Shown here piece by piece: positions 15,758-23,064 of a stretch of DNA of 23,156 nt. The notes beneath the pieces were generated by a model that saw only the letters and a list, made by a program, of their open reading frames with translations, ran no database searches and was not told where the DNA came from. Position 1 is the first letter of the stretch, and each line of letters starts with the position of its first letter. Made by a program: the position numbers and the translations under genes. The stretch lies in the IMG/VR virus record IMGVR_UViG_3300013131_000253, positions 1 to 23,156 of that record; one strand, 5' to 3'. The stretch is from a virus.

Positions 15758-17286
15758 GGCTGTAGATCCTCCGGTGGCAATACAGGCGCTGCAGCAGCTG
15801 GTGGCGGCGGTGCTGCATCCTTCAAGATGTCAAGGTCCAACCGTAGGCCGGCATCCTTAGCGGTCTGCTGCTCACGGGCTAGTTCTGCCACGTTGTCATC
15901 AAAATCACCGCCGCCAGTGTTCGCGATGATCTGCGCCTTGGTCATGTAACCAGCCTGTTCTGCCTCACGGTATGCCTTCACTTCCTTAAGGGGATCCACC
16001 CAGCTCCAGCCGCGGCATAGCCATTTCGGGCTGTCGTATCGCTCTGGTCGCAGTTCGTAGTCACCCAGAGGCAGCTCACCTGACAGCACTGCAAGGTTCA
16101 ACCATTCGCGGAACACCCGCATGTGTAGGTTTTCGATCAGGTAGTTCTGCACCACACGCCAGTGTTCGCGATCTTCCAGCAGGCTGAGCCTGGAGCTGCT
16201 GTAGTTGGTTTCACTGAAGTCACGGCTCAGTGTTTCGTAGCTGCAGCCAAATCCTGATGCAAACCGCCGCACCTTGTTGCGGACGAACATCTCAAACTGT
16301 TGATCTGGTGAGTCGATGCTTGGCACCGTTACGCTCTCACCCGGCGCTAGGTATTTGAACGTACCAGGCTCGAACTCGGTGATGCGCTGCCCATCTTCAA
16401 CGCCATCGGCCATTACCTCACCTTCGTTGTTGGTAATGAAGCCCATCAAGCTAGCGCCTGCGCGTGCGCGGATTACTGCTGCTTCCTCGTAACCCTGCAG
16501 TTGATGCGCATCTGCCATCACCGCATGAAACCACGGCACACCACGGTTCTGGCCGGGTCGTTCTGGCAGGAACAGGTGAATTACATCCTCAGCCGGCAGG
16601 AAAATGTGCTTGTCATTTCGCTGCTGACTGTTCTGAAACCAGTAATCACCCGGATGCCTGGTAAGCAGCGCATAGCGTACCGGCCGGCCCCATTCGTTCA
16701 CCTCAACGCCATTGCGCCACTCATTACCACGTCCGAGTGTGCCGCCTTGATATTCCTCATCCAGCATGTCCGATTCAAGCATCTGCAACGCCAATGGCAC
16801 CTTCGAGCCGCCGAATGGTGACCGTACGATCCTGAACAGCGCTTCGCCGCTTTCTGGTAATGCGCCAGCTGCTAACCACTCCAGGTCATGGAAGCTATAG
16901 CGACCTGCTACATCACAATGATCCTTCCTGCACCACAGCCGCCACTTCGCTTCAATCAGTTTGTTGACGCGATCATCACGCCGGTTGCCGCGTACCATCA
17001 TCACCTGTGACTGCAGCTGCACACCAGTGCCGATCACATTGATCTGTGTGGTGCGTTTTGCCTGCTTTGCGTACGGGTTATTCCGTACCATCTCACGCGA
17101 GCGGTCGCGCAGCTTCCGCAGGCTGGTGCGAATCTCGGCGTCAGCGCTGGTCTGCGTTGCTAACCAGTCGGACGTAAGCCGGCTGATCATCGCGCCCTGG
17201 TACGTGCGCCGCTGTCGTGGTGGTGTCACCGTTGCCTGTGGCTTGCCAAAGCCGAACGCGTGGCGGATTGCGTTACGCCAGCCCAT
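15754..17286 (-). CDS. B: Portal protein (lambda gpB family)
   Basis: The 510-residue protein lies between gpW-like and protease-capsid genes, as in lambda. Family features include the N-terminal MGWRNAIRHAFGFGKPQ, the region LRDRSREMVRNNPYAKQAKR followed by QINVIGTGVQLQSQ, the core ESGEALFRIVRSP (about 155-167), DVIHLFLPERPGQNRGVPWF (about 235-254) and the C-terminal WVDPLKEVKAYREAEQAGYM. A proline/alanine-rich tail (DAAPPPPAAAAPVLPPEDLQ) closes it. A dodecamer is expected to form the DNA channel and motor docking site at one capsid vertex. Length is close to lambda gpB (533). The start is 2 bases after the gpW-like stop. Confidence 0.95.
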   Translation of the reverse strand: MGWRNAIRHAFGFGKPQATVTPPRQRRTYQGAMISRLTSDWLATQTSADAEIRTSLRKLRDRSREMVRNNPYAKQAKRTTQINVIGTGVQLQSQVMMVRGNRRDDRVNKLIEAKWRLWCRKDHCDVAGRYSFHDLEWLAAGALPESGEALFRIVRSPFGGSKVPLALQMLESDMLDEEYQGGTLGRGNEWRNGVEVNEWGRPVRYALLTRHPGDYWFQNSQQRNDKHIFLPAEDVIHLFLPERPGQNRGVPWFHAVMADAHQLQGYEEAAVIRARAGASLMGFITNNEGEVMADGVEDGQRITEFEPGTFKYLAPGESVTVPSIDSPDQQFEMFVRNKVRRFASGFGCSYETLSRDFSETNYSSSRLSLLEDREHWRVVQNYLIENLHMRVFREWLNLAVLSGELPLGDYELRPERYDSPKWLCRGWSWVDPLKEVKAYREAEQAGYMTKAQIIANTGGGDFDDNVAELAREQQTAKDAGLRLDLDILKDAAPPPPAAAAPVLPPEDLQP

Positions 17287-17288
17287 TG

Positions 17289-17855
17289 CTACGGCCCAAA
17301 CCTTACGAACAGGTTACGGGGATTCCCCATCCCGTTTGCGATCATCTCCGCCGAGCGCTCACGTGCTACCTCTGCCTTCAGCTTCGATTCAAGCGCCAGC
17401 AGATCGGTCAGCTCCATACGCTTCAGCCGCCGGTTGCCGATCGTGTACTCATCAACGGCGCCACCGCTTATCCGTGCGCGGATCGCCGCTTGGACTGAAT
17501 CAAGGTCCTGCTGTGCCTGCGTGCGGCCATCAAAAGCCGCTGGGCTGCCGGTGTACGCCAAACTCGGCAGCAGCGTGATGCTGCCCGTGCCGATCGTGGT
17601 CAATGCCCCACCAGCGATGGCCTCTGCTACCGCCTGCCAGGCGTAACTAGCAGTTGCGCTGATCGACTCATTGATCGTCCAGCTGAACGACCATCCGGTG
17701 CCTGATGCGCTGCCGGTCAGCGTCTCGCCCGCGCCAGTCGTCGTGCCACGCAGGTAGTACCGCAGCAGGTGCGTAGTCGATGTGATCCCATCAGTCGTTG
17801 GGTCATCAACCCAGGTGACCGTGTCGAGATCGCGGGCGCTGGCGGGGATCTTCAT
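17289..17855 (-). CDS. W: Head-tail joining protein (gpW-like) with N-terminal beta domain
   Basis: The 188-residue protein lies between large terminase and portal, the lambda W position. Residues about 115-188 are gpW-like: helix QAQQDLDSVQAAIRARISGG, hairpin VDEYTIGNRRLKRMELTDLL and helix LESKLKAEVARERS. Residues about 1-105 form a beta-rich domain (THLLRYYLRGTTTGAGETL; SYAWQAVAEA) ending in TGSITLLPSLAYTGSPAAFD, of a sort I have seen fused to gpW-like domains in other phages; lambda gpW (68 residues) lacks it. The gpW domain forms the ring under the portal. The extra domain probably decorates the neck (inference). Confidence 0.8.
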   Translation of the reverse strand: MKIPASARDLDTVTWVDDPTTDGITSTTHLLRYYLRGTTTGAGETLTGSASGTGWSFSWTINESISATASYAWQAVAEAIAGGALTTIGTGSITLLPSLAYTGSPAAFDGRTQAQQDLDSVQAAIRARISGGAVDEYTIGNRRLKRMELTDLLALESKLKAEVARERSAEMIANGMGNPRNLFVRFGP

Positions 17856-17870
17856 GTTTCGATTGTAGGC

Positions 17871-19748
17871 TCACCACCCATGGACGAATCCACCACGGCG
17901 CTGCGGGCGTGGTGCTGCAGCAGCAGCCGCTGGACGATCTGGTTTCGCTGCTGGCGCCGCGGTCAGCTGCGCCTCTAGCTGATCCCACATCGTCGCGCGG
18001 TTGTAACGTCTGCGGACCAGTTCCATCATCGCCAGGCAGTAGACGCATAGATCCAGCGGTTCATTTCTGGCGCCGCTTGGTTTCTGCCATTCCAAAACCT
18101 GGAATCCCTTCACCGTTCGTGGTATCAACCGCTCGCAGGTCAGACCCTCTAGGTACTCCTCAGTGGCGTTCTGCCCGAAGTGCACCGCACCATCACGCTT
18201 CAGCCTTGCATAAATCGTGCGCTTGAGCGTATCAGTGCCGATCATGTACAGCGTCACACCACCCTTCAGCGTTCTACCTTTCCAGTTGGTGTCGATCTTC
18301 TTCCCCTTGCCGATCGCTGGCGCTGCCCTGGTGCTGCTGCCCTTGATCGCTACGACACCATCCCGCGCACGTTGGCGACAGTATTCATACGCCTCCTGCG
18401 TGAAGTGCCCGCCGGTATCCACCGCAAGGTGGCGTGGGCGCATGGTGCCACCGCTTTCATGAGGGAACTCCGTTTGCCTGATGCTGTCGATCTGCTTCCA
18501 TACATCATCCTGCGCTGGATCACCCTCGACCTTTTGATGCCACACCAGCCACATCTCATCACCGCGGCCGATGCCCCATACGCTGGTCTCCAGCCAGGTG
18601 TCCTGCACGTCCACGGCCATCAGCAGCACCAGCACACCAGCTGGGCACTGCCCGCTCGGGTACGGCTCCTTCGCAGCGCGTTCCATCAACCCATCAGCGT
18701 TGATCCGCGCGATGGCTTCGTCTTCCCACGCCTCTGCAGCACGTTTATTCACCCAGCCCTTCAGCAGCAGCGCATCAGTCTTGGCCCGCAGAAACTCATC
18801 ACGGATCTGCTCCCAGCTGGTCCATCCTGCTGGTGCATACCACGCCGGAAGGTGAAAGCCTGCGGTGATGCCATCACCCTTAGCAGTTGGCAGCCACAAT
18901 CCGCGGCTGAGCATTTCGGTCTTGTGATACTGCGCCACCCGCTCACCACATGCTGGGCACTGACACCACACCTCACCATCAGGTCGATCCCATGTCATGT
19001 GCTCACGCCATCGGATCACTTCCTGCGCACCGCAGCACGGCATGTACATCGCATAACGCCGTTGATCACTACGGGTTTCGTATTCCGCTGTAATACGGCA
19101 CGCGCCACGCGTGCCCGGCGTGCTGGTGATTAGCACCTTACCCATCGGGAACGTACTGGTTCTGGCTTCGGCGTTTTCCAGCGGGTCGCCCTTATCATCA
19201 GCCTCGATCGGGTAGCTCGACACCTCATCCGCTGCTAGGTAGGCCGCTGGCATTGACTGCAGGCTTGATGCAGAGTTCGCGCCAGCCAGCACAAACATGC
19301 CGCCATCAAACTCCTTCAGGAACATCGTATTTGCTGAATCACGGCTGCGTGCTGGTGCTAATCGTTCATTCAGGCATGGTGTCTCTAGCAACATCGGCTC
19401 CAGCCGTTGGCGGTTCAGTCGTTTTGCCATGTCCAGCGTTGGTTGCACCAGCAACGTTGGTCCTGGCCATAAATCAATAATTGCACCAAGCCAGTTCAAT
19501 GCAACTTCTGTCTTGCCTAGCTGGGACCCAAATAGCAATACCACCCGCCGCGTTGGATTTGTAGGGCTCAGGCAGTCCATTGGCTCGCGTAGGTATGGCG
19601 TCCTGGCAGTACGCCATGGACCCTTCTCTGCTGCACCCTTACCGCTCAGGATACGATTCTGATCTGCCCATTGGCTAACAGTACGAGCTGATGGTGGCAT
19701 CAACCCACGACGTTTTGCCTGCCGCACAATCGCCGCTGCATCAGCCAT
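17871..19748 (-). CDS. A: Terminase large subunit (GpA family)
   Basis: The 625-residue GpA-type terminase couples ATP hydrolysis to packaging and cuts the concatemer. The ATPase has Walker A G74-SQLGKTE (74-81), a Walker B segment YLAADEV with D174/E175, and the coupling motif ITSTPGT (207-213). Zinc-finger-like cysteines lie at 238/239 and 262/264/267 (MPCCGAQE; CQCPACGE). The C-terminal nuclease has acidic residues D380 (MAVDVQDTWLE), D444 (LAVDTGG) and D566 (RNEPLDLCVY). The C-terminus is a low-complexity Pro/Ala/Arg tail. The start overlaps the small-subunit stop by 8 bp. GpA-type enzymes are usually associated with cos packaging, so cohesive ends are expected, though no cos site could be identified. 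Confidence 0.96.
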   Translation of the reverse strand: MADAAAIVRQAKRRGLMPPSARTVSQWADQNRILSGKGAAEKGPWRTARTPYLREPMDCLSPTNPTRRVVLLFGSQLGKTEVALNWLGAIIDLWPGPTLLVQPTLDMAKRLNRQRLEPMLLETPCLNERLAPARSRDSANTMFLKEFDGGMFVLAGANSASSLQSMPAAYLAADEVSSYPIEADDKGDPLENAEARTSTFPMGKVLITSTPGTRGACRITAEYETRSDQRRYAMYMPCCGAQEVIRWREHMTWDRPDGEVWCQCPACGERVAQYHKTEMLSRGLWLPTAKGDGITAGFHLPAWYAPAGWTSWEQIRDEFLRAKTDALLLKGWVNKRAAEAWEDEAIARINADGLMERAAKEPYPSGQCPAGVLVLLMAVDVQDTWLETSVWGIGRGDEMWLVWHQKVEGDPAQDDVWKQIDSIRQTEFPHESGGTMRPRHLAVDTGGHFTQEAYEYCRQRARDGVVAIKGSSTRAAPAIGKGKKIDTNWKGRTLKGGVTLYMIGTDTLKRTIYARLKRDGAVHFGQNATEEYLEGLTCERLIPRTVKGFQVLEWQKPSGARNEPLDLCVYCLAMMELVRRRYNRATMWDQLEAQLTAAPAAKPDRPAAAAAAPRPQRRGGFVHGW

Positions 19749-20376
19749 TAGCCAGCATCCTCAGCGCAGTATTGATCTCAGCATCAAGTAACTGCCGCAC
19801 CTCATGCGGATCTCTGGTTACCGCAAGCTGGCTTGCGACACGATCAGGGATGCTCATCATGTTGTCACGTATTGCGCGGGTCAGCGTCATCACTTCTTTC
19901 TTGACATCATCAGCAATGACCAGCTCACCCTTCTCCTGCAGCAGCTTGATCCGTTCGCGTTCGGCGCGGTACACCTCACGAGCACGCTGCGCTTCGGCAT
20001 AAGTCGGGCCGCCTTGCATCGGCTGTGTAATCGGCTCCTTCGGCGGTTTGCTGCGTGGTGCTGACCGCTCCGGTGGTGGCGCTGGTGTCGGCAGCGGCTC
20101 CGGCTCCGGCAGCGGCTCCGGCAGCGGTGCTGGCGGGTCGATCGTCACCGTTACCAGTGGCTTCTCGATCGCAACCGGCTTCGGTGGTGATGGTGGTGCG
20201 GCTGATGGCCGCGGCTGCCGCTGGTCCATGCTGCCCGCCAGCTCCTGGTCCGCTACGTCCGGGTCGATCTCATAGCCGCGTCCGACCTTCGTTGCTGAGA
20301 TTTTGCCCTGCGCGATGTACTGCGACACCCGCATCTTGCTGATGCCGCGATGCTTCGCGTATTCAACGGTGTTCAT
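19741..20376 (-). CDS. Terminase small subunit (Nu1-like, HTH plus helical domain)
   Basis: Read from ATG at 20376 the protein has 211 residues. It begins with a winged-helix/MerR-like DNA-binding domain (MNTVEYAKHRGISKMRVSQY; IAQGKISATKVGRGYEI, about 1-40), as in Nu1, which binds cos. A Pro/Glu linker (about 65-125) contains a repeating PLPEPLPEPEPLP stretch. The C-terminal helical part (about 128-211; YAEAQRAREVYRAERERIKL; KGELVIADDVKKEVMTLTRA) resembles small terminase or DUF1441-like domains. The frame stays open upstream to 20520, but the extra 48 residues are Arg-rich, lie across the start of the divergent gene and do not look protein-like, so the HTH start is preferred. Confidence 0.85.
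   Translation of the reverse strand: MNTVEYAKHRGISKMRVSQYIAQGKISATKVGRGYEIDPDVADQELAGSMDQRQPRPSAAPPSPPKPVAIEKPLVTVTIDPPAPLPEPLPEPEPLPTPAPPPERSAPRSKPPKEPITQPMQGGPTYAEAQRAREVYRAERERIKLLQEKGELVIADDVKKEVMTLTRAIRDNMMSIPDRVASQLAVTRDPHEVRQLLDAEINTALRMLANG
20094..20138. repeat. Short tandem repeats coding for a Pro/Glu linker
   Basis: Imperfect copies of GGCTCCGGCAGC and GGCTCCGGC occur in tandem. On the minus strand they encode the (PEPLP)-type linker of the small terminase. The repeats are codon-level duplications, likely to vary in copy number between related phages. They join the DNA-binding and the oligomerisation domains. Confidence 0.7.
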
Positions 20377-20444
20377 GCGGCGCAAGGGCTTCCTAGATCG
20401 GCGGCGACATGCCAAGATTCCCAGACCACCCCGCCATCCACCCC

Positions 20445-20669
20445 ATGGAAACCAAACTGTCGAAGCTGAAAGCGGCCTGGCATGGCGGCGATCAGATCGG
20501 AGCGCTGCGGATCGCTGCACAGTTTCCGCGGCTGGGCGATGCCAAGAAAACGATCACTCAAGCATGGGCAGCGGCGCAAAATCCTGCATTCTACCGTCAG
20601 CTGGGACACGACCCCGAGCAGCTGGTCAACGATGGGCTGGAAGCGCTGGTAGCACGCTATGAGCTGTGA
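20445..20669 (+). CDS. Small conserved phage protein, function unknown (only plus-strand gene)
   Basis: The 74-residue protein starts METKLSKLKAAWHGGDQIGA and continues LRIAAQFPRLGDAKKTIT, AAAQNPAFYRQLGHDPEQLV and ALVARYEL. I recognise this all-helical pattern (a G-D-x-x-x-A-L-x-I-A-A-x-F-P-R-L-G segment and N-P-x-F-Y-x-Q-L-G) from small proteins near terminase genes in other phages, but it has no known function. An upstream in-frame ATG at 20409 would add 12 residues that do not match the pattern. The gene is divergent from the small terminase and convergent with the PLP-enzyme gene, ending 5 bases short of it. Being the only opposite-strand gene, it needs its own promoter in the short divergent spacer. 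Confidence 0.75.
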   Translation: METKLSKLKAAWHGGDQIGALRIAAQFPRLGDAKKTITQAWAAAQNPAFYRQLGHDPEQLVNDGLEALVARYEL

Positions 20670-20674
20670 GCCGA

Positions 20675-21376
20675 TCATCGCATAACATTCCAGAACAACA
20701 CACGGCCTGTGGAGTATCGCTTGACGTACTCCCAAGCCTTTGCGTCATAGTTGCTGCAGCTCGGAAACGGTGGTTTCACCTTGGCATCCTGCGCGAAGTC
20801 GAGCGGGTGAACGTAGACTTTGGCGGCGCCGACATCAGCAGGCTGCAGCGTGCGACCGATCTGCACGACGTGAAAGGATCGAGCGCTGATGCCACGCTGT
20901 AGACCACGGCAGAGAACACCTGATCCGCCGACGCACCAGACCTGATCGATGTCGCCGGCCTGCTGCTGCGCTGCTGCTGCGCGTGCGGCGATGGAAATAA
21001 ATGCAGTCTCGGTTTCAAGGCCAAAGGGCAGCAGGTAGGCGCCGGTTTGCTGGCAGTATGCACGCGCCTTGGCCTTGACGTTGCTGAGGTAGCCAGCGGG
21101 GACCTGGACGATCTTGGCGCCAGCCTGATGCGCTTCCATCGTGCGCGGGTGCGGGCGGTTGCGCTTGGCGCAGAAGATAGTTGCCTGGACGCCTAGCTCG
21201 CGTGCGGCGTGGGCGATAGCGATCTGGGCGCCACCGTAGGCGGGCGAGGCGTAGACTACCTCGCGGTGGCCTGCGATCAGCTGATCGGCGAACGAGCGCT
21301 TGGTGCCACCGGGGATGTGGTCATCACGAACGACGAGTATGCCGTCGTGGTCTTGCACCAGCGGCGGGGCGATCAC
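20675..21376 (-). CDS. PLP-dependent enzyme, fold type II (ACC deaminase / cysteine synthase-like), phage type
   Basis: Read from GTG at 21376, which overlaps the methyltransferase stop as GTGA, the protein has 233 residues. Fold-type-II features are visible: the candidate Schiff-base lysine in PGGTKRSFADQL (about K24), the Ser/Tyr-Gly loop YASPAYGGAQIAIAHAAREL that corresponds to the S-G-N-x-G substrate loop, and the phosphate-binding VWCVGGSGVLCRGLQ. Other parts are CAKRNRPHPRTMEAHQAGAK and the C-terminal PSCSNYDAKAWEYVKR / LFWNVM. It is shorter than cellular relatives (about 300-400 residues). Substrate is unknown. Coupling with a DNA methyltransferase and ParB-like gene suggests a role in base modification or amino acid supply, but this is inference. 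Confidence 0.8.
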   Translation of the reverse strand: MIAPPLVQDHDGILVVRDDHIPGGTKRSFADQLIAGHREVVYASPAYGGAQIAIAHAARELGVQATIFCAKRNRPHPRTMEAHQAGAKIVQVPAGYLSNVKAKARAYCQQTGAYLLPFGLETETAFISIAARAAAAQQQAGDIDQVWCVGGSGVLCRGLQRGISARSFHVVQIGRTLQPADVGAAKVYVHPLDFAQDAKVKPPFPSCSNYDAKAWEYVKRYSTGRVLFWNVMR

Positions 21377-22263
21377 TGAAGCACCTCGCCAAACTCCTGC
21401 GCGGGATCGAGGTCGCCGAACTGGCACTCGCCGCAGTTGGCAGCAGCACGCTTGCCGTCGCCTTTGACAAAGACAAGCACGTTCTGATGGGTTTTGCCTA
21501 GTTTGCGGCTGCTGCTGAACTGCTTGCCTGCGCGAATTGGCAGCGAACCAACTGCGGTGACAAGAATGGCCTCGTTGTAATAGTTAAGTCCTGCAGCGCG
21601 GAATGCTTCAACGGTATCACCGACGAAATTGTAGTAATTACCTTTCTTGTCGCGGACATCACCCACAACAAAGCAGGCAAACCGATCATCACGAAGCAGC
21701 GTGCAAGCCTTGGCGATGATCTCAAAGTAGGCCGACCGGAACTCGCTGTAGCTGAGCGTTGATAGATCAGATGGGTTGTCGCTGTAAACCTCCAGATCAG
21801 CGTACGGCGGGCAGGAGAACAGGAAGTCAGCCTGCACGTCGGCGCAGATGCGATCAATGGTCCGGCTGTCGCCGCAGTGCCAGACAGGCTGCGGATCGGT
21901 GGCAATGTCCTGCTGGCTGCGGTTGGCATCTACCTGCTCTTGGCGCAGCTCGACGCCGACGTACTGGCGGTTGCAGTGGCTGGCGACGATGCCACGAACG
22001 GAGCCACCAGCGAACGGGTCGAGGATGGTGCCGCCGTCTGGGCAGAACCAGCGGTAGGCCAGCTCGCATAGAACGGGATCAAAGATACTAGTGCCGGAGC
22101 TGTAGCTCTCAGGGCCTTCGTAGTAATCACGCTGAAACTCCTCGGTTGTCAGAGTGCGGCCAAGCCGCTTCTCTGCTTCCTGTTTCTTGAAGTAATACTG
22201 CGGATCGTTGCCGCTGTCTGACTTCATAAGCACGCCATCAACGTGCTGTTGCTGCTTAGTCAT
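21373..22263 (-). CDS. DNA methyltransferase (motif I before motif IV), likely detached half of a ParB-methyltransferase fusion
   Basis: The 296-residue protein has the SAM-binding motif I LDPFAGGSVRG (81-91), a downstream acidic strand YVGVELRQEQVDANR, and catalytic motif IV FSCPPYADLEVY (149-160). Motif I preceding motif IV, with an S-C-P-P-Y form, fits N6-adenine or N4-cytosine amino-methyltransferases of phages; the target base and site cannot be told. SIFDPVLCELAYRWFCPDGG (59-78) and KTHQNVLVFVKG (257-268) are hallmarks of the methyltransferase half of phage ParB-methyltransferase proteins. The proposed ATG at 22263 follows an 8-G tract with no usable Shine-Dalgarno sequence, which makes independent translation doubtful. 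The stop overlaps the PLP-enzyme GTG (GTGA). Confidence 0.88.
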   Translation of the reverse strand: MTKQQQHVDGVLMKSDSGNDPQYYFKKQEAEKRLGRTLTTEEFQRDYYEGPESYSSGTSIFDPVLCELAYRWFCPDGGTILDPFAGGSVRGIVASHCNRQYVGVELRQEQVDANRSQQDIATDPQPVWHCGDSRTIDRICADVQADFLFSCPPYADLEVYSDNPSDLSTLSYSEFRSAYFEIIAKACTLLRDDRFACFVVGDVRDKKGNYYNFVGDTVEAFRAAGLNYYNEAILVTAVGSLPIRAGKQFSSSRKLGKTHQNVLVFVKGDGKRAAANCGECQFGDLDPAQEFGEVLQ

Positions 22264-22277
22264 ACCCCCCCCACGAC
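22259..22277. repeat. Direct repeat copy 1 with 8-base poly-G/C tract
   Basis: The sequence GTCATAC8ACGAC style element (GTCATA, eight C, ACGAC on the plus strand) matches the copy at 22444-22463 base for base except for one C fewer. On the minus strand it ends at the methyltransferase ATG. Confidence 0.9.
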
Positions 22278-22323
22278 GTGTTCGCCGCGCATTAGATCTT
22301 GGCCAAAGGTGCGTGCGTAATTC

Positions 22324-23064
22324 TTAGACAACTGCCCGTCCCCTGCCGTCGCCGCGTGCTTTGCTGCGTCCATAGTCAGCGGCTGGCATCATCGATCCCC
22401 CTGGGCTGGCCTTGTCGGCTGATTGTCCGGTGATATGCCCCATGTCATACCCCCCCCCACGACCCAGCTCCGACTTGATCCCCAACGCCAGCCATCCCCG
22501 CTTGCGCTCCTGCCACCAGCCCTCACGGGCGTTGAGCACGCTGAAGGGCGGGATGCCGAAGCGATCGGCCAGACTTGATGACTCCGGCGCATCTGCCTGA
22601 TCGCCCGCGCTGCCGTCGTCATCACCGAGCGGGTCCTCCCCACCCATCAACGAACCCAACTCCGCTTCGCTGAACCCCACCAGCGACAGATCAAACCCCA
22701 GCCCGTCCAGGTCCGTCAGCTCAGCACTCAGCAGCTCCTCATCCCACCCGGCATTCAGCGCCAACTGGTTGTCCGCAATCACATACGCCCGTCGCTGATC
22801 CGCCGTCAGGTGGTCCAGCACCACCACCGGCACCTCACGTAGCTCCAGCTCCTGCGCAGCCAGCAGCCGCCCATGGCCCGCAATGATCTCACCATCGCCA
22901 GCGATCAGCAGCGGATTTGTGAAGCCAAACTCCTGGATGCTTGCGACGATCTGCGCTACCTGCTCAGCGCTATGCGTTCGCGCATTTCGGTCATACCCTC
23001 GCAGCTTGCTAATCGGCCAGCGCTGCACCCCATCGGGCACCGTAATCGGCATCAGTAAAGCCAT
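22324..23064 (-). CDS. ParB-like nuclease-domain protein, N-terminal half of a ParB-methyltransferase system
   Basis: Residues about 12-115 are a ParB/Srx-like domain: VQRWPISKLRGYDRNARTHS, EIIAGHGRLLAA (59-70, with the G-H-G-R box) and VIADNQLALNAGWDEELL (95-112). Residues about 125-140 (LVGFSEAELGSLMG) are also typical. An acidic linker (GGEDPLGDDDGSAGDQ) leads to LADRFGIPPFSVLNAREGWW and QERKRGWLALGIKSELGRGG (165-204), which in other phages link ParB to the methyltransferase. The end (PAADYGRSKARGDGRGRAVV) precedes TAA at 22324. The downstream methyltransferase is in the same frame, 20 sense codons after this stop. No plasmid-type ParA partner is near, so partitioning is unlikely; DNA recognition or nicking tied to methylation is more plausible. 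The start is ATG 23064; ATG 23052 is an alternative. Confidence 0.87.
   Translation of the reverse strand: MALLMPITVPDGVQRWPISKLRGYDRNARTHSAEQVAQIVASIQEFGFTNPLLIAGDGEIIAGHGRLLAAQELELREVPVVVLDHLTADQRRAYVIADNQLALNAGWDEELLSAELTDLDGLGFDLSLVGFSEAELGSLMGGEDPLGDDDGSAGDQADAPESSSLADRFGIPPFSVLNAREGWWQERKRGWLALGIKSELGRGGGYDMGHITGQSADKASPGGSMMPAADYGRSKARGDGRGRAVV
22444..22463. repeat. Direct repeat copy 2 with 9-base poly-G/C tract
   Basis: Plus-strand GTCATA, nine C, ACGAC. It lies in the ParB-like reading frame (encoding R-G-G-G-Y-D). It matches 22259-22277 apart from one base in the homopolymer. The offset between copies is 185-186 bp. Confidence 0.9.

Noticed and set aside
18180-19133. Plus-strand open frame of 317 codons
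   Set aside because: It is antisense to the large terminase, whose Walker, zinc and nuclease motifs are clear. The product has no protein-like pattern.
20377-20520. Upstream extension of the small terminase
   Set aside because: The extra 48 residues are Arg-rich, overlap the divergent gene and precede the natural HTH start MNTVEYAKHRG.
21377-21427. Longer start for the PLP enzyme
   Set aside because: It would overlap the methyltransferase by 55 bp and adds Arg-rich sequence. The GTGA overlap start at 21376 is the typical coupling.
22389-22643. Minus-strand frame of 84 codons inside the ParB-like gene
   Set aside because: Most of it is out-of-frame shadow. Its end after the 9-G tract (GGGMTWGISPDNQ) looks mildly protein-like, but the ParB frame continues with a better linker. 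Noted only as relevant to tract slippage.
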